A DNA stretch of 64,000 bases from Physcomitrium patens (taxonomy: Eukaryota > Streptophyta > Bryopsida > Funariales > Funariaceae): positions 1,772,371 through 1,836,370 of the forward strand of contig NC_037265.1 of NCBI RefSeq assembly GCF_000002425.4, in the 5' to 3' direction. Positions 11,795-22,134 of this stretch are shown piece by piece; position 1 is the stretch's first letter; every line of letters begins with the position of its first letter. The position numbers and the translations under genes were made by a program. The notes under the pieces are model-generated. The model saw only the letters and a program-made list of their open reading frames with translations, did not search any database and was not told the origin of the DNA.

Positions 11795-13400
11795 GTGATT
11801 GAACTATGCGAAGGAGGTGAAGCAGTAATGTGCCCTTTCGGAAAATATCATGTCCACCATCTGAAATCGTTGCCCCATACAATTGCTACGTCCGCGTGGT
11901 TCTTTCTGCTGTACCCGTTCCACCATCCCACCTGCTCCTCAACTGTCTGGAACAGTCTCCCTCCTTCCTCGTTTCCTCATCACCTCCACCCTCCCTCCCT
12001 CGGCCCGTCTCTTTCCCGAGGAAATACATTCATGAATTTTCTTGACATAGAGTGTATGGTACATGTCTGCCTCGTTAGGCAATGCAGGTCTTGCCAATAG
12101 CAAATCACAACGGCTTTTTTGTCCCGTAGGTGTTCATCTCTGCGTGCAAGTAAAAGACAATAGTATTGTAATATAATGCCTTCATTCTAAATAAATATCA
12201 GGATTTCAATAGCTTCTTCAAGAGAACTATGACGGGATGTCATTACGGAAAAGACGGGAGAGGTGGACTTCTTCAAGGCATTCCTAGTCGGATAGTATGC
12301 ACAAATATCCACGCAGATGTGTGTTAAGAAGGTCCAGAAAGTACAGTGATCCATGAATCAGCAATTTCTGTGGCTGGAGGTAACAGCCAATGTAACCGCA
12401 TCAATTGTTCTTCACCACAAATGACATAAACGTACAAGACTACGCACAAACCATCACGTTCGTCCTTGACCATTTCCCGCTAAAAATTCACAAATGCAAA
12501 CAACGAACGCAGCAGAGAATCGAAGAAAGAGAAAATAGGATTTTCGTGATCACAATTCCAATCAGCCTTCAATCATCAACATTTCATTAACGAATGAGAC
12601 AGCCATACCTGCTTTGTCTAGAACATTCCATTCATCATTCCTTCGTCACAATAAAACGGACTCCAGTCGCATCCATCCATCAGTCCTCCTCACCTCGATC
12701 AAGTTTCAAACCGCCTGAAGAATCCTTCAACACAATTAATTCAACAGCATTTCTCATTTACAGCACCAATTCCCACGCAGTGTACCTCTACTCGGGATGC
12801 CAGCTTCCCCCATTACATCCTTCGCCACCGTTTACCAGTGTAAACCATGGAAAAAATTCAAGTCCCTTCTCGTCGGCGCAGAGGAAAAGTCGCCACGGAC
12901 CCGCAATAACAGAAATTCTAGGAAAGTCGGGTTAGGGTGAGCAGCCACATGGAGTGTTACCCGGAATGCGGTGATCAAATTTCCCAAGCATCAAAAGCTG
13001 CGAGGACCCGCCCTCAGTCGGCACCACCACACCAAGCCAAGTCAAGCCAAGTCAAGCCAAGTCAAGCCGAGCCAAGCAAATCCAAGCCAAACTTTCTTCA
13101 CCTTCTTCTGCTGCTTCTGGCGATTGATGAATAGGATCAAAGATTCTAGAAGATCCGAAAACCCCAAATTAGGACCCCAATGCAACATTCCTTCCGCCCT
13201 TTCCCTTCAAAAACAGGCAATGATGACGTGGTCTCCCAGCATTGGGTAGGACCCATCGTGACAGCTGGATGCTGGCGTGTCGCTACTCAGCATGCCTCGT
13301 CATCGTCCACGTCTGCTATCCCGCCATAAAGTTGGGCACGGGGATAGGGATCATCGTCCTTGTCATGGTCATCTGGGATCATTCAGGGACTTCTTCGCAA
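11795..13400 (-). promoter_or_regulatory. Probable promoter and leader of a minus-strand transcript
   Basis: This block is GC-richer than its surroundings and has no long open frame with a recognisable domain. Read on the minus strand it looks like a 5' leader. It starts within about 13,150-13,300, carries a telobox complement (gggttaggg around 12,927-12,935) and ends in a good donor (AG then GTATGG on the minus strand, near 12,605). Upstream of the supposed start, 13,225-13,330 holds several ACGT-core motifs (tgacgtgg, ccacgtct), as in bZIP/G-box promoters. The coding exons, if any, are not visible. Orientation is inferred, not proven. Confidence 0.3.
13033..13092. repeat. 10-bp tandem repeat (AAGCCAAGTC-like)
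   Basis: The decamer caagccaagt is repeated about five to six times with minor changes, inside the leader-like island. Confidence 0.85.
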
Positions 13401-14990
13401 CAATAACTCTCTCTCCTCATCATCTTGTTATTATCTGATTCCTCTCTCAATACATATCAATCTATTGGTCTATATATTTATGCACACACACTCTCATACT
13501 ATTAAAAAGTATAAATAAATAAAAAGAAATAACTTTTCGTTATTAAATAAATAAAAGAAAATACAAGTGATGCTTCTTTTTCATTTGGATATACTGTGGT
13601 GTGTTTATTCTTCTTCATCAATGGACATAAAAGATACATGCCCTAATGAAGGTGTATCAATCAATACAGACAAAATTGAATGTTGTAAAATTTCTCCTTG
13701 ATAACAATTGAAAGCAACATATTCACTGATAACAATGTTTTTTCTCAGATTAATAAATTGATATGCTTTAGTTGTAGTAAGATGTATTTTGAATTTTAAG
13801 TTTAAATGTTGATACAATTGGAATTACTTCAAAATATGGTGGTGTATCAATATGATTTAATCATGATTTAATTTTCAATGTCAAATACTTGTTACTTATG
13901 TCTAAACATACAAGAAACAATATCAACTTTATATAAAAATTGCTAACAAAAAATACAAATAAGTTTTAAAACTTAAATTTGAAATATACACTCTTTTTTC
14001 TTTTTTCTTTTTTCTTTTTTTAAATACCATTTTTTTTCCTAAGATTATGAAACAAAAATTATTAATTATTTTGAAAATAAGAATAAAAACATAATAGAGA
14101 ATATAAAAATGGTCTTCTTTTTGTTGAGAAAATACAAATATATATACTGTAGCCAAAGTTAAAACAATATTAATCTATATCTAAGAATGTATCCAGAGAA
14201 GAATGATGTAAATATTGATAAGAACCTACAATATGTATCTATATGTTCTATTACATTATTGATGTATTACAATTGAGGGATCACATTAACATCCAACAAC
14301 AAGGGATGTTTGGCCCTTGAGAAGGTCAATGGTTAGTCTTATCACCCTTGTCCAGAATAATAATAATAGTATCTTCATGCTTTTTCCTTGATATGTAACT
14401 GAATTTACAAAAGAAAACATGTTTTTTCTCTAAATAAAATACTTACAAAACGAATTGTGCAAAGACAAAATATTTTTGGAATTATAGGAATCAAACAAAA
14501 GTTTCCTAAATTAGATAAATGTTATTTTAGTATTATTTGTAGAAAATTCTAGAATTACAAATAATAATAATAATAATAATAATAAATCATAGTCACATTC
14601 AGATTCCATTGGAAGTCTTGAAGTAAGTGGACACGTTACTGCCTGAATTGATTTGTATGTAGCTTTAATTTTTTTCATGATTCAGAACATAATTCATAGT
14701 AAACCATCGAGGTAATTCTGGCTTTGAAAGTTTTTGCTTTAGATTTTGTTCATTGCATGTGTAAGATTTCTTTGTTTACCCAGAATTACTAAATACCCAA
14801 TTAATTGTTTTGGTAAATCAATTAATTTAGTAATCTGTTTAAGCAATGGTTCTTAAACAATTTTCAATCACGGTTTCATTCTCGACTACAAATTGGTCTC
14901 TTTACGGCAGGAACTTAGGTTTTGCTATTTTACTGAATTGGCTGTATGAATGAAAATGCCAGAACTAATTAATTGACTTGGTGACATTGA
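13401..14990. other. AT-rich intergenic, no gene seen
   Basis: Contains a CTTTTTT-type run at about 13,988-14,022 and an AAT run at 14,562-14,585. The minus-strand frames at 13,605-13,817 and 13,929-14,156 are low-complexity and unrecognised. Confidence 0.45.
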
Positions 14991-15106
14991 TATGGGATCT
15001 TCTTTGTGGTTGAGTTCTACAGTAATATGGTTGAAGTTTTATGGATCTTTCATTACTTATAGCTATGTTGAGTTTTTAAACATTTGTAATGGTTGGCTGA
15101 ATATGA

Positions 15107-15212
15107 GCAGCTTCATAGATGAAGGCTGGAACCCTGATGAGCATACAAAGCATCTACTAAATGGTTGTATTCAAAAGAATCAAACATCAAAAGGCAAGGT
15201 GGATTCCTCTAA
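15107..15212 (+). CDS. Possible exon of an unrecognised gene
   Basis: The open stretch reads SFIDEGWNPDEHTKHLL and continues with a Lys/Ser-rich segment ending VDSSK. It starts just after an AG (tatgagcag, 15,107) and stops at a textbook donor (AAG followed by gtaagtaaatg, 15,213). Residue composition is charged and soluble, unlike the hydrophobic translation of the flanks, which are probably intron. I do not recognise the family. It may pair with the candidate exon at about 15,345-15,470. Gene or relic cannot be decided from sequence. Confidence 0.3.
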
Positions 15213-15344
15213 GGTAAGTAAATGCATTGAGTATTGTATATGGTTCAAGGACTTGGTTTCAGATGTAGGAGGTGTTCTACATTAAGATTGGTTCATTTCT
15301 TTACTTTGGAGATATCTCTTAATCTATATTTTGGTAGTACATAT

Positions 15345-15474
15345 ATTGAAAAATTGGCTCAACTGTGGCTTTTGAAATTTCATGCACTATGGAAGCATCT
15401 GCTGGAAGAAGTTGAAGAAGTTTTTCCAACCGAAACAGTGGCATATCGGGACATATGCAATCAGTCATCCTCTA
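15345..15474 (+). CDS. Possible exon of an unrecognised gene
   Basis: This stretch translates as a charged, helix-prone segment (IEKLAQLWLLKFHALWKHLL, then EEVEEVFPTETVAYRDICNQ) ending before a hydrophobic, intron-like continuation. It lies about 130 bp after the donor at 15,213, a distance typical of introns in this window (the NLR introns are 171-185 nt). No domain is recognised. The exon limits are guesses. Confidence 0.3.
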
Positions 15475-15699
15475 AGAGTACATTAGCTTTCCCTATTATT
15501 GTTGCTCTTTATAGAATTGTAATGCATATTATTATGTTCCTAGGCAGGTCTGCCATCCCTTTCAGTGGCTATGAGCTCAATATTCATATAATGTACATAG
15601 AAATCTTTTGTATAGTTTTGGTCCATGGTTGTATGTTGCTTATTCCAACACAGTGCTTATTTACTATTTCAGTTTTGAAATATATGGTTTGAGGTCAAT

Positions 15700-16264
15700 T
15701 ATGCATCTGATTAGATAGGTAAATAGTATGTCTTTTCAAGTAGTTATCAATCTACCTATTCCTTAATCATGATTGGAACTTTTAGTTTATATGGAGTCTA
15801 ATTTATTAATTGTTTTATTATCATGCCCATTTCAGCGTAATGTACTTAGTTGGGATGATGGCATAAGAAATGGCATAAATACCTCATTTAACTAATCCCT
15901 GAACCCTCATACTCAGTTTTTTCCAATTTAAAGTCATGAAAGGTACATTGTGCCTAAGCACATCCATGTGAGTATCAAAATAGAATAAGCAATTGAAGAA
16001 CTCTACATATTCAGAACCAACTATCATAGAAACAATTCTGAGTAGAATTTTGTTCAATTCAATTCAATATTTTAGAATTTCAATCAACCCTCAATCTGTT
16101 TTCTTGATAACAATGAAGTTGGTGGTTACCACTAACTTTAGTAGAGTTAGACTCCACTTAGCAGTTGCATGTTCACCTTCCTTAAACTATGCAATGTGAG
16201 CACACTGTCAACTTTATAAGAATGCCAACTGAGAGTTAAAGAAGCTGGAAATGGGCAAGTTCAG
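15700..16264. other. Intergenic, no gene seen
   Basis: AT-rich. The open frame at 15,993-16,199 has no recognisable domain. The stretch lies between the candidate exons on the plus strand and the 3' end of the OEP61-like copy on the minus strand, so it may hold both 3' untranslated ends. Confidence 0.4.
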
Positions 16265-16411
16265 TTAGGAACCAATGTAACCTAATTGTTTCAAAATAAC
16301 TGCAACTACTAAAATTACTAAAGATAGTATCAAGCCTGATCTTCTTAATAACCAATTCTTGGTGGATCGTGCTTGGTGGGTTGTCTTTTGGGCCTTTTCA
16401 GCCCATAGCAT
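16265..16411 (-). CDS. Tail-anchor exon of the OEP61-like copy
   Basis: This is the only exon of the copy that is fully open. An acceptor (tttgtgcag) precedes MLWAEKAQKTTHQARSTKNW. A stretch of about 20 hydrophobic residues follows, then a short polar end (Q-L-G-Y-I-G-S) and TAA at 16,265-16,267. A basic segment before one hydrophobic helix at the extreme C-terminus is the tail-anchor layout of outer-envelope and ER proteins. Confidence 0.7.
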   Translation of the reverse strand: MLWAEKAQKTTHQARSTKNWLLRRSGLILSLVILVVAVILKQLGYIGS

Positions 16412-17996
16412 CTGCACAAATAACCCATCAATGTCATGAAGAGAAATCATGTAAATTGAACAGATCATTATACAATAGCCCAACATAATATATACTAGAG
16501 CAGCAAGCCTAACAGGCAATGAAAGAAAAGAACATACTTACGATTTGTTCAAGTGTCTCTGGGCTCAAACTGGCTTGCTGGGCTTGTGACTAAGTTTCAT
16601 GCCAAGTTGCTCACTCATGCTGGTCATCATTTCAGGTGTCATTTCAGCCATCACCTGCAAAATGACACTTTATACTACCTACTACCATGTTTCCATACCA
16701 TGGAGTACTAAAATTAATAAAAATACAAGAGCCAACCTTAATAAATAAGAAATTTTAGGGATATTAATAATAAAAAAAGCCCATGTGCGAAAATAATTAA
16801 GTAATAGGATCAAAGTGGGTCAGTATCAATCTTGTACTAGATCAACCAAACACACACCTGCTTCATTGCTGGGTCCTTCATCTGCTTCCTCATGTGTTCC
16901 TTCATTTCGGGACTAAAGTCTTCCATGCTAGGTATATTAGTACCAAGTGTCCGAACTCCAGATCTGAAGCTTGCATCTGGTGTGATTTGGAGTCCAGATG
17001 TGGCCTTGACTGAAGCATATTGAGATGTACTTGGAATTGCTGAAGATGTGTCTTGTGGTATTTGGAGAAGTGCCTCCGGGGCATTGGCATCTGGGGTGTA
17101 CTGGCCAAATTCATCATTCTCTCCATGTCTTCAGGAGACAGCTGTTCCATCATATTTGTGGCAAATTTCACCATTTTAGGGGACATTTGACGGCTGCTCA
17201 TTGCAGCAATTATGTCCTGATTCACTGTTGACAAAACTGAGTGCATGTTCCTGACCAGAAAATTGGCAAAACAATTGGCACACAAGTTACTTGTATGGAT
17301 TACTTTTTTTAAACTAATAGCACACATTGATCTTTGTCAATTGACATGAATCAAAACAAGAAAAATCGTGCATCAGACAAAAATGGTGATTATAGCAAAT
17401 GATCCTGCAGGTTGAACATACGTCAAAATAAAAACCATTAGGAACAGGGGGAGGGAGGGGATAGGACAAGGGAAAAGAAATAACTCATGTCAACATCTCA
17501 GGATTCTGCTTCAAAGCAGAAAGGGTATCACCAAAAGCAGCTGTGTTGGGAATTACCAGAACAGAGTTACTGGTAGCAGTAGACGCTTCACAATTTGGCA
17601 TATTGGAATGTTCTTTTCTCGATCATCAGTACTTTCTAATGGCTGCGTGTCGTTTCCAGACATCGACTTCTCAGCTTCTTCATCATGCACTTCTTCGATG
17701 ATAGGACCTGCAGAATGTCAAGTAGGAACCAAAAAAGATCTTTATAAGAGCCAGTAACTTCTACTGAGTAAAGCTAATGAAGACATGACAATAACTTTGC
17801 ACAGGTAAAGTTTTCGATTAATCTATTATTTGCACACAACTTTCTCAACATTCATTGTTTGTACTATAAGTTAAAACTGTAGTGGCTATCGCAACTCCAA
17901 CAATAACCATCCCTTATCAGTATTCCAAATAAAGTTCTTTACCATCAAGTAACAATTCTTTGTCCCCTCCTTGTGCATCAAGTGCTTTCTTTGCCA
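16265..17996 (-). pseudogene. OEP61: OEP61/TPR7-like membrane receptor, 3' half, frame-disrupted
   Basis: Five exons can be read on the minus strand with GT-AG borders: 17,996-17,943, 17,707 to about 17,490, 17,250-16,858, 16,654-16,540 and 16,411-16,265. They encode the linker GPIIEEVHDEEAEKS, the segment QMSPKMVKFATNMMEQLSPED, repeated Met/Glu/Pro stretches such as MAEMTPEMMTSMSEQLGMKL, and a C-terminal tail anchor (W-A-E-K-A-Q..., then SGLILSLVILVVAVILKQLG). This order is that of OEP61/TPR7, a tail-anchored plant protein whose N-terminal TPR clamp binds Hsp70/Hsp90-bound preproteins at the chloroplast envelope or ER. The TPR exons are not found upstream. The frame shifts once in exon 2 (AAAA run near 17,623), once in exon 3 (CCCC run near 17,098) and once in exon 4 (near 16,592). 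This is a 5'-truncated pseudogene, or a gene with assembly indels whose TPR exons are missing. Family call fairly sure. Confidence 0.7.
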
Positions 17997-18000
17997 CTCC

Positions 18001-18288
18001 GTTGAATAAATTTCATGTAAAAAACTCTCATCAATAATATTTCACAAAAAGATTTTTTTTGTGTTTGAAGCTGCATCAAAATATCCAAATTCGTGTCCAA
18101 AAGCACAACCAAACATTTTCAAGTTTGTTGATACCTTGATATTTGAATGCATGCATATCCGTAAACATTGGCTAAGAGGGAGCGAGTGAGGAAAGTCGAG
18201 GTGACGACTTTGTTGGGATGGGTGGAAATGCATCAATGCCATCATCAATCATTGGACTTGCTGGGCCTCCACACCTGGTCTTGCGGCT
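18001..18288. other. Break region upstream of the OEP61-like copy
   Basis: This is where the TPR-coding exons should begin on the minus strand. Instead the minus strand shows only a short open segment (GGPASPMIDDGIDAFPPIP) at about 18,270-18,175 that I cannot assign. The 5' truncation of the copy therefore lies at or near 18,000-18,050. Confidence 0.4.
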
Positions 18289-18840
18289 TTGACAGCTTCC
18301 AAGATGCCCCTCCTCCCTAACCCTAACCCTCCCTCCCCCCTAGCTAATCCTAACCCTGCTCTGCCCCTGCACTGCCGTGCCCTTCTCCTTCTTCATTCCT
18401 CTCGTGATTCTCGCCACTCGTTCTCTTCCCCATGCCTGCAATCTAACGAACGTATCGCTGCCATCTCCACCCCCACGTCACTTGCACTGCAACCTGCCCC
18501 TTCCCTCGCCTCCCGTTCCTCTGCCTGCCTGCCTCCCAGGTATGTGTGTATGCTCGTCTCATCCTTTCTTCTCTTCTCTTGCTCAATCGATCTTTGTTTC
18601 TGCACAGTGCTCCCTCCTCTCTCTAGTGCGGTGAACCGGATCTCACAATTCCCATCCGAACCTGCTCTCTCATATTCCTCGTCTGTTAACTCCTTAACAC
18701 ACCTCCACTTGCCTGATGTCATGGCGTTCTGGGGATCTCGTGGCAGCCTCGGGTTGGTGTGCCGCATGGTTCCCAACTTTGATTGTTCCCAAATCTTAGG
18801 TCCAACGTTGCAAATGCATATTCTTAGGTCGAGTTGAAAC
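18289..18840 (+). promoter_or_regulatory. Pyrimidine-rich leader with telobox, possible 5' end of a plus-strand gene
   Basis: The block starts with a telobox (ccctaaccctaaccct, about 18,312-18,327) and long C/T-rich tracts typical of plant leaders. A strong donor (cccag then gtatgtgtg) lies at about 18,540, and an ATG in good context (gtcATGGCG) at 18,720 opens MAFWGSRGSLG.... The 182-codon frame across the block is low-complexity Ser/Pro/Leu and probably untranslated. It lies 1.9 kb upstream of the kinase-NB-ARC-LRR gene in the same orientation and might be its first leader exon. That link is inference. Confidence 0.3.
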
Positions 18841-19572
18841 TTAAGTGACCGTAGGCTGATACGTTATAACATCAGCACTTCGTTTCTAGTTAGGAGGGTC
18901 TGCATGCAACATCGTTTTATTTTTAGCGAGTGTACTTTTTGTCGGTAACGAGGGTCTATCGATATGTACTGTGTCACTTTCGTTGCTGTGGGTAGCTACA
19001 TGTCTGTCAACTACATACCTACCCAGCTTAAAAGCAGTCATAGATCATTTCAGGTCATCCCTGCATCATGTTATTTGGAAACGCAAACATGGATTATTTC
19101 TGCCGACAATCTACTTTCTGGTTTGAATCAATTTTAGGTTGTCTGAGTCATTGAAGTTCTGAGCTGGTGATATTCAATCTGAATCTTTTATGAGGTAGGA
19201 GCTCAATTCAGCAAGAACTGCTTATCGTGCTTGATATCCAGTTCAACTGGTGCACCCCCCCTCCCCATATTGATTGAAACAATTATGTAGTTTGTCTCGG
19301 ATTGGACGAGAAAATCAAGTTAGTTAACCATTTACACCAAGAAATATCAAGCCTTCGTGGCTTCGTAATTCATTGGGTTGATAAACTGGTGCTTGAAAGA
19401 AACAATGACTGTACTGATTCCCGTTTCACATGGGTAGTTCCATAATCAGCATCTCGTCCGTAATGAAGATGTCATCGAGTGGTCGGAATCTGTACTCGGA
19501 AATTTCACGGATGGGTGGCTTCCAAAATTTGTTGCGTGTTTCAACCAGAGTGTTGTACTGTTAACTCTTCAT
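18841..19572. other. No gene recognised between leader-like block and NLR gene
   Basis: Base composition is more balanced than in the AT-rich spacers. No open frame longer than about 60 codons and no splice-linked exon pair is evident. It could be intron or promoter of the downstream receptor gene. Confidence 0.35.
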
Positions 19573-20190
19573 TCACGCTCGTAGTTTCTCATCGATGATG
19601 TTGAGTTGCGCAATTGTCTTTTTTGAAAGATCATAACAATTGAGCACTATTACGGCGTCCGGTTTTACGGAGTTCCAGGAGTACGCAAGTGGAACTGATG
19701 TGAGTACGATTTTTTTAACCGGGAGCTTGTTTATCAGCAGATTTCCTCTTCCGCCATTGCATGTGCGGTATCCTATACGCGTACCGTCCACACCAGCGTC
19801 GACTGCTCCGTCTGGAGACACTTTCTTTTCAGGTGAATGTTGTGGGCGCTCACATGTTTCAAATGCTTATGCAGATGTATGAGATCATAGTGAAATGTGC
19901 CGAAGCTACTTGTACAAAACGCAGGATCTTGCATGTAATTTGGAATGGGTACGCCAATGCATTAGGAGACGTAGTGACATGATGGGCGTTATGGCAGTGA
20001 ATTATAGGTTCTCTTCTGTGAGCACCTTGGTTACACTTAGGAATGCATCAGATAAGCATTCCTCTAAAGTCTCTAAAGCTGAAGAGGTATTGCTAGAATG
20101 ATACATGTGTTGTGTAGGACAGAAGATGATATGCTTGGTGTAGCAATGTAGACAAGAGTGTGTAGAATAGCTAAGAAAGTAAATCTAATG
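19573..20190 (+). other. Unassigned GC-balanced block just upstream of the NLR coding exon
   Basis: A plus-strand segment at about 19,835-19,960 reads QMLMQMYEIIVKCAEATCTK and follows a good acceptor (tttcttttcag, 19,832). It is amphipathic and could be the first helix of the receptor's N-terminal domain, joined by an intron to the open frame starting after 20,186. An 82-codon minus-strand frame (19,573-19,821) is also open and unrecognised. I could not settle which, if either, is expressed. Confidence 0.25.
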
Positions 20191-20248
20191 TAAAATTGTG
20201 AACGTATGGGAACAGGTTGAATATTGGATAATTTGTGAGCAGGTGAGT

Positions 20249-21949
20249 ATGGCATATGTTTTGGAGTTGATCAAGAAATATATTTTGGTGTTGAGGTCTG
20301 ATCCATGTGTATGGAAGGAAAGATACTTAACTAGTATGAAACAGTCTAATGATTGTTTGCAAGATATTGACACAATATCAAACATGGAAGGTATTGGTGG
20401 AGATGTTTGGAGAGGATGTCAAGCCTATATTGTAGCATTGAAGGTTTTGTTGAAAAAAGAAGACATATTAAACAAAAACCAATGTACAATTTTATGCAAG
20501 AGGATTGAACATGTTATGAAGGTGTATGACTACTTGATGAGTTATAGCAATGATGGATTAAAATATGGGGATTTATTGAGGGAGTTGATGATTACATTGG
20601 ATAAAGCTTATGTATTGGTGAAGAATTGTGGGAAAAAGAAATGGTGCAAAGCAGCAGTGATTCAATTGAAGAACAAAGAGACTTTTAGAGAACTACTTTT
20701 GGACTTGAAGTGTTGTTATAAAGTAGCAACTCATGTCCTTTTGAAGGACTTTGGTAAAATGTTTGAAGAGAAGGTTTTTGATACTATTCATGTTGCAACC
20801 TATGATGAAGTAGAAGGTGATGAAAGGTGTTTGTATGAAAGATTGATTCTTTTAAATGAAGAAGGAAATTTTGAAAATTGTGGATTGGCAAAGCATCTAT
20901 TATTAAGGGTGAGAAACTTGCATTGCATAGAAGGTGGAGAATTGGATGATTTGAAATTATCATTAAATATGGAAACTGTTGATTTTATAAAACCTATAGG
21001 TGAAGGATCTTATGGAAAAGTGTATAAATCAAAGTGGTATGGTCTTTTGTGTGCAACCAAAAAGATGAACAATGTGTATGTGAATTCTTTTGTAAAAGAA
21101 GCAAACATCCTAGCTAATCTAAGCCATCCCAACTTGATATCATATTATTTTGCAATGAAAAGTATTACAAATGAATATAATGGATGTTCCTCATTTGAAA
21201 TGAAGAATGATCATGTCTATTTGGGGATGGAATTGATGCAAACAAGTCTAACGCATATGTTGGAAACAAATGGAGGGACATCTGACATATTTTTAATTGA
21301 TATCATGTATCAAATTGCGAGAGGGATGTCTTACTTACATGACATGCACATTGCACATCGTGATTTGAAGCCTGACTACATTTTGGTTAATGTTGTGGAG
21401 AAGAAAGTGATGAACAAGATTGTTCGATATGCTATTGTAAAAGTGATTGATTTTGGAATATCTAAGATTGAAGTTGGTAGCAATCCAGAAGCAATAGAGA
21501 ATAATTATATTTATGGTAGTACTTCCTACATAGCTCCAGAGGTATTGAAGAAAAAATATGAAACGATGACAATGTGCCCTTTTGATGCTGATGTGTTTTC
21601 ATTTGCAATGGTATGTTGTAAGATTCTTTCCAAAAGAGATCCATTTGATGATTGTAAGAGAACAGAGATATTAGAAAGAATAGAAAGAGGTGAAAGACCG
21701 GAATTACCTCCAAATTGCAATGAATTGACGGAGCTTATCAAAGAGTGTTAGAACTTAAATCCATTGCATCGACCAAAGTTTGCAAACATTTGTGAAAGAC
21801 TTTTAATGTTGAAGAAAAAGATTATGAGTGGAGTTGTTGTAGTAGAAACAAAATATTATGGTATATCAAAGAATAATGGTTATGAAAATATAGAGTTACA
21901 ACAATTATCCAAAAAAGTATTTGTTCCAAAACCAATTTTTTTAAATGAG
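20249..21949 (+). CDS. Exon 1: N-terminal helical bundle plus kinase domain
   Basis: Residues 1-240 are helix-rich. The stretch LNKNQCTILCKRIEHVMKVY, the following L-K-Y-G-D-L-L-R-E-L, and KKKWCKAAVIQLKNKETFRE resemble the four-helix HeLo/RPW8/MLKL-like bundle, which in other proteins inserts in membranes. The kinase starts with the Gly loop GEGSYGKV (residues 251-258), ATP-binding Lys in A-T-K (271), HRDLKP (370-375), DFG (401-403) and APE in S-Y-I-A-P-E. The catalytic-loop Asn is Tyr (HRDLKPDY; codon 21,377-21,379), so the Mg-binding Asn is missing and activity is doubtful. Subdomain XI reads E-C-stop-N-L-N-P-L-H-R-P-K-F, where Trp is expected at the stop. The frame resumes after it and reaches the donor AATGAG/gtaaga at 21,949. 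The bundle call is by pattern, not alignment. Confidence 0.85.
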
Positions 21950-22134
21950 GTAAGAATGTATTGAAGTGATTTGATTGTTTAGGGTTTTTATTTGTACTCA
22001 AAATTACATGATGTGATAATAGTGAGTTGTGGTAAAAGACTACTAGTTTAAAGTTCTAGATTAAAATGTAGTATTTGCTTTGTGAGTGTTTACTTTATTC
22101 TTTGTGTTGATTGTTTGTTTAATCCTTATTGTAG
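21950..22134 (+). other. Intron 1 of the receptor gene
   Basis: 185 nt, phase 0, donor GAG/gtaaga and acceptor ttattgtag/GTT. It joins L-N-E to V-D-M-V-E-E. It separates the kinase-coding exon from the NB-ARC exon, so exon and domain boundaries coincide. Confidence 0.85.

Noticed and set aside
18042-18248. Copia-type integrase C-terminal motif in the minus-strand segment FGCAFGHEFGYFDAA
   Set aside because: Only a loose resemblance to the F-G-C...K-L-D pattern; no neighbouring copia domains.
18289-18837. 182-codon Ser/Pro/Leu-rich frame as a protein
   Set aside because: Low-complexity reading of a pyrimidine-rich leader; a strong donor lies inside it.
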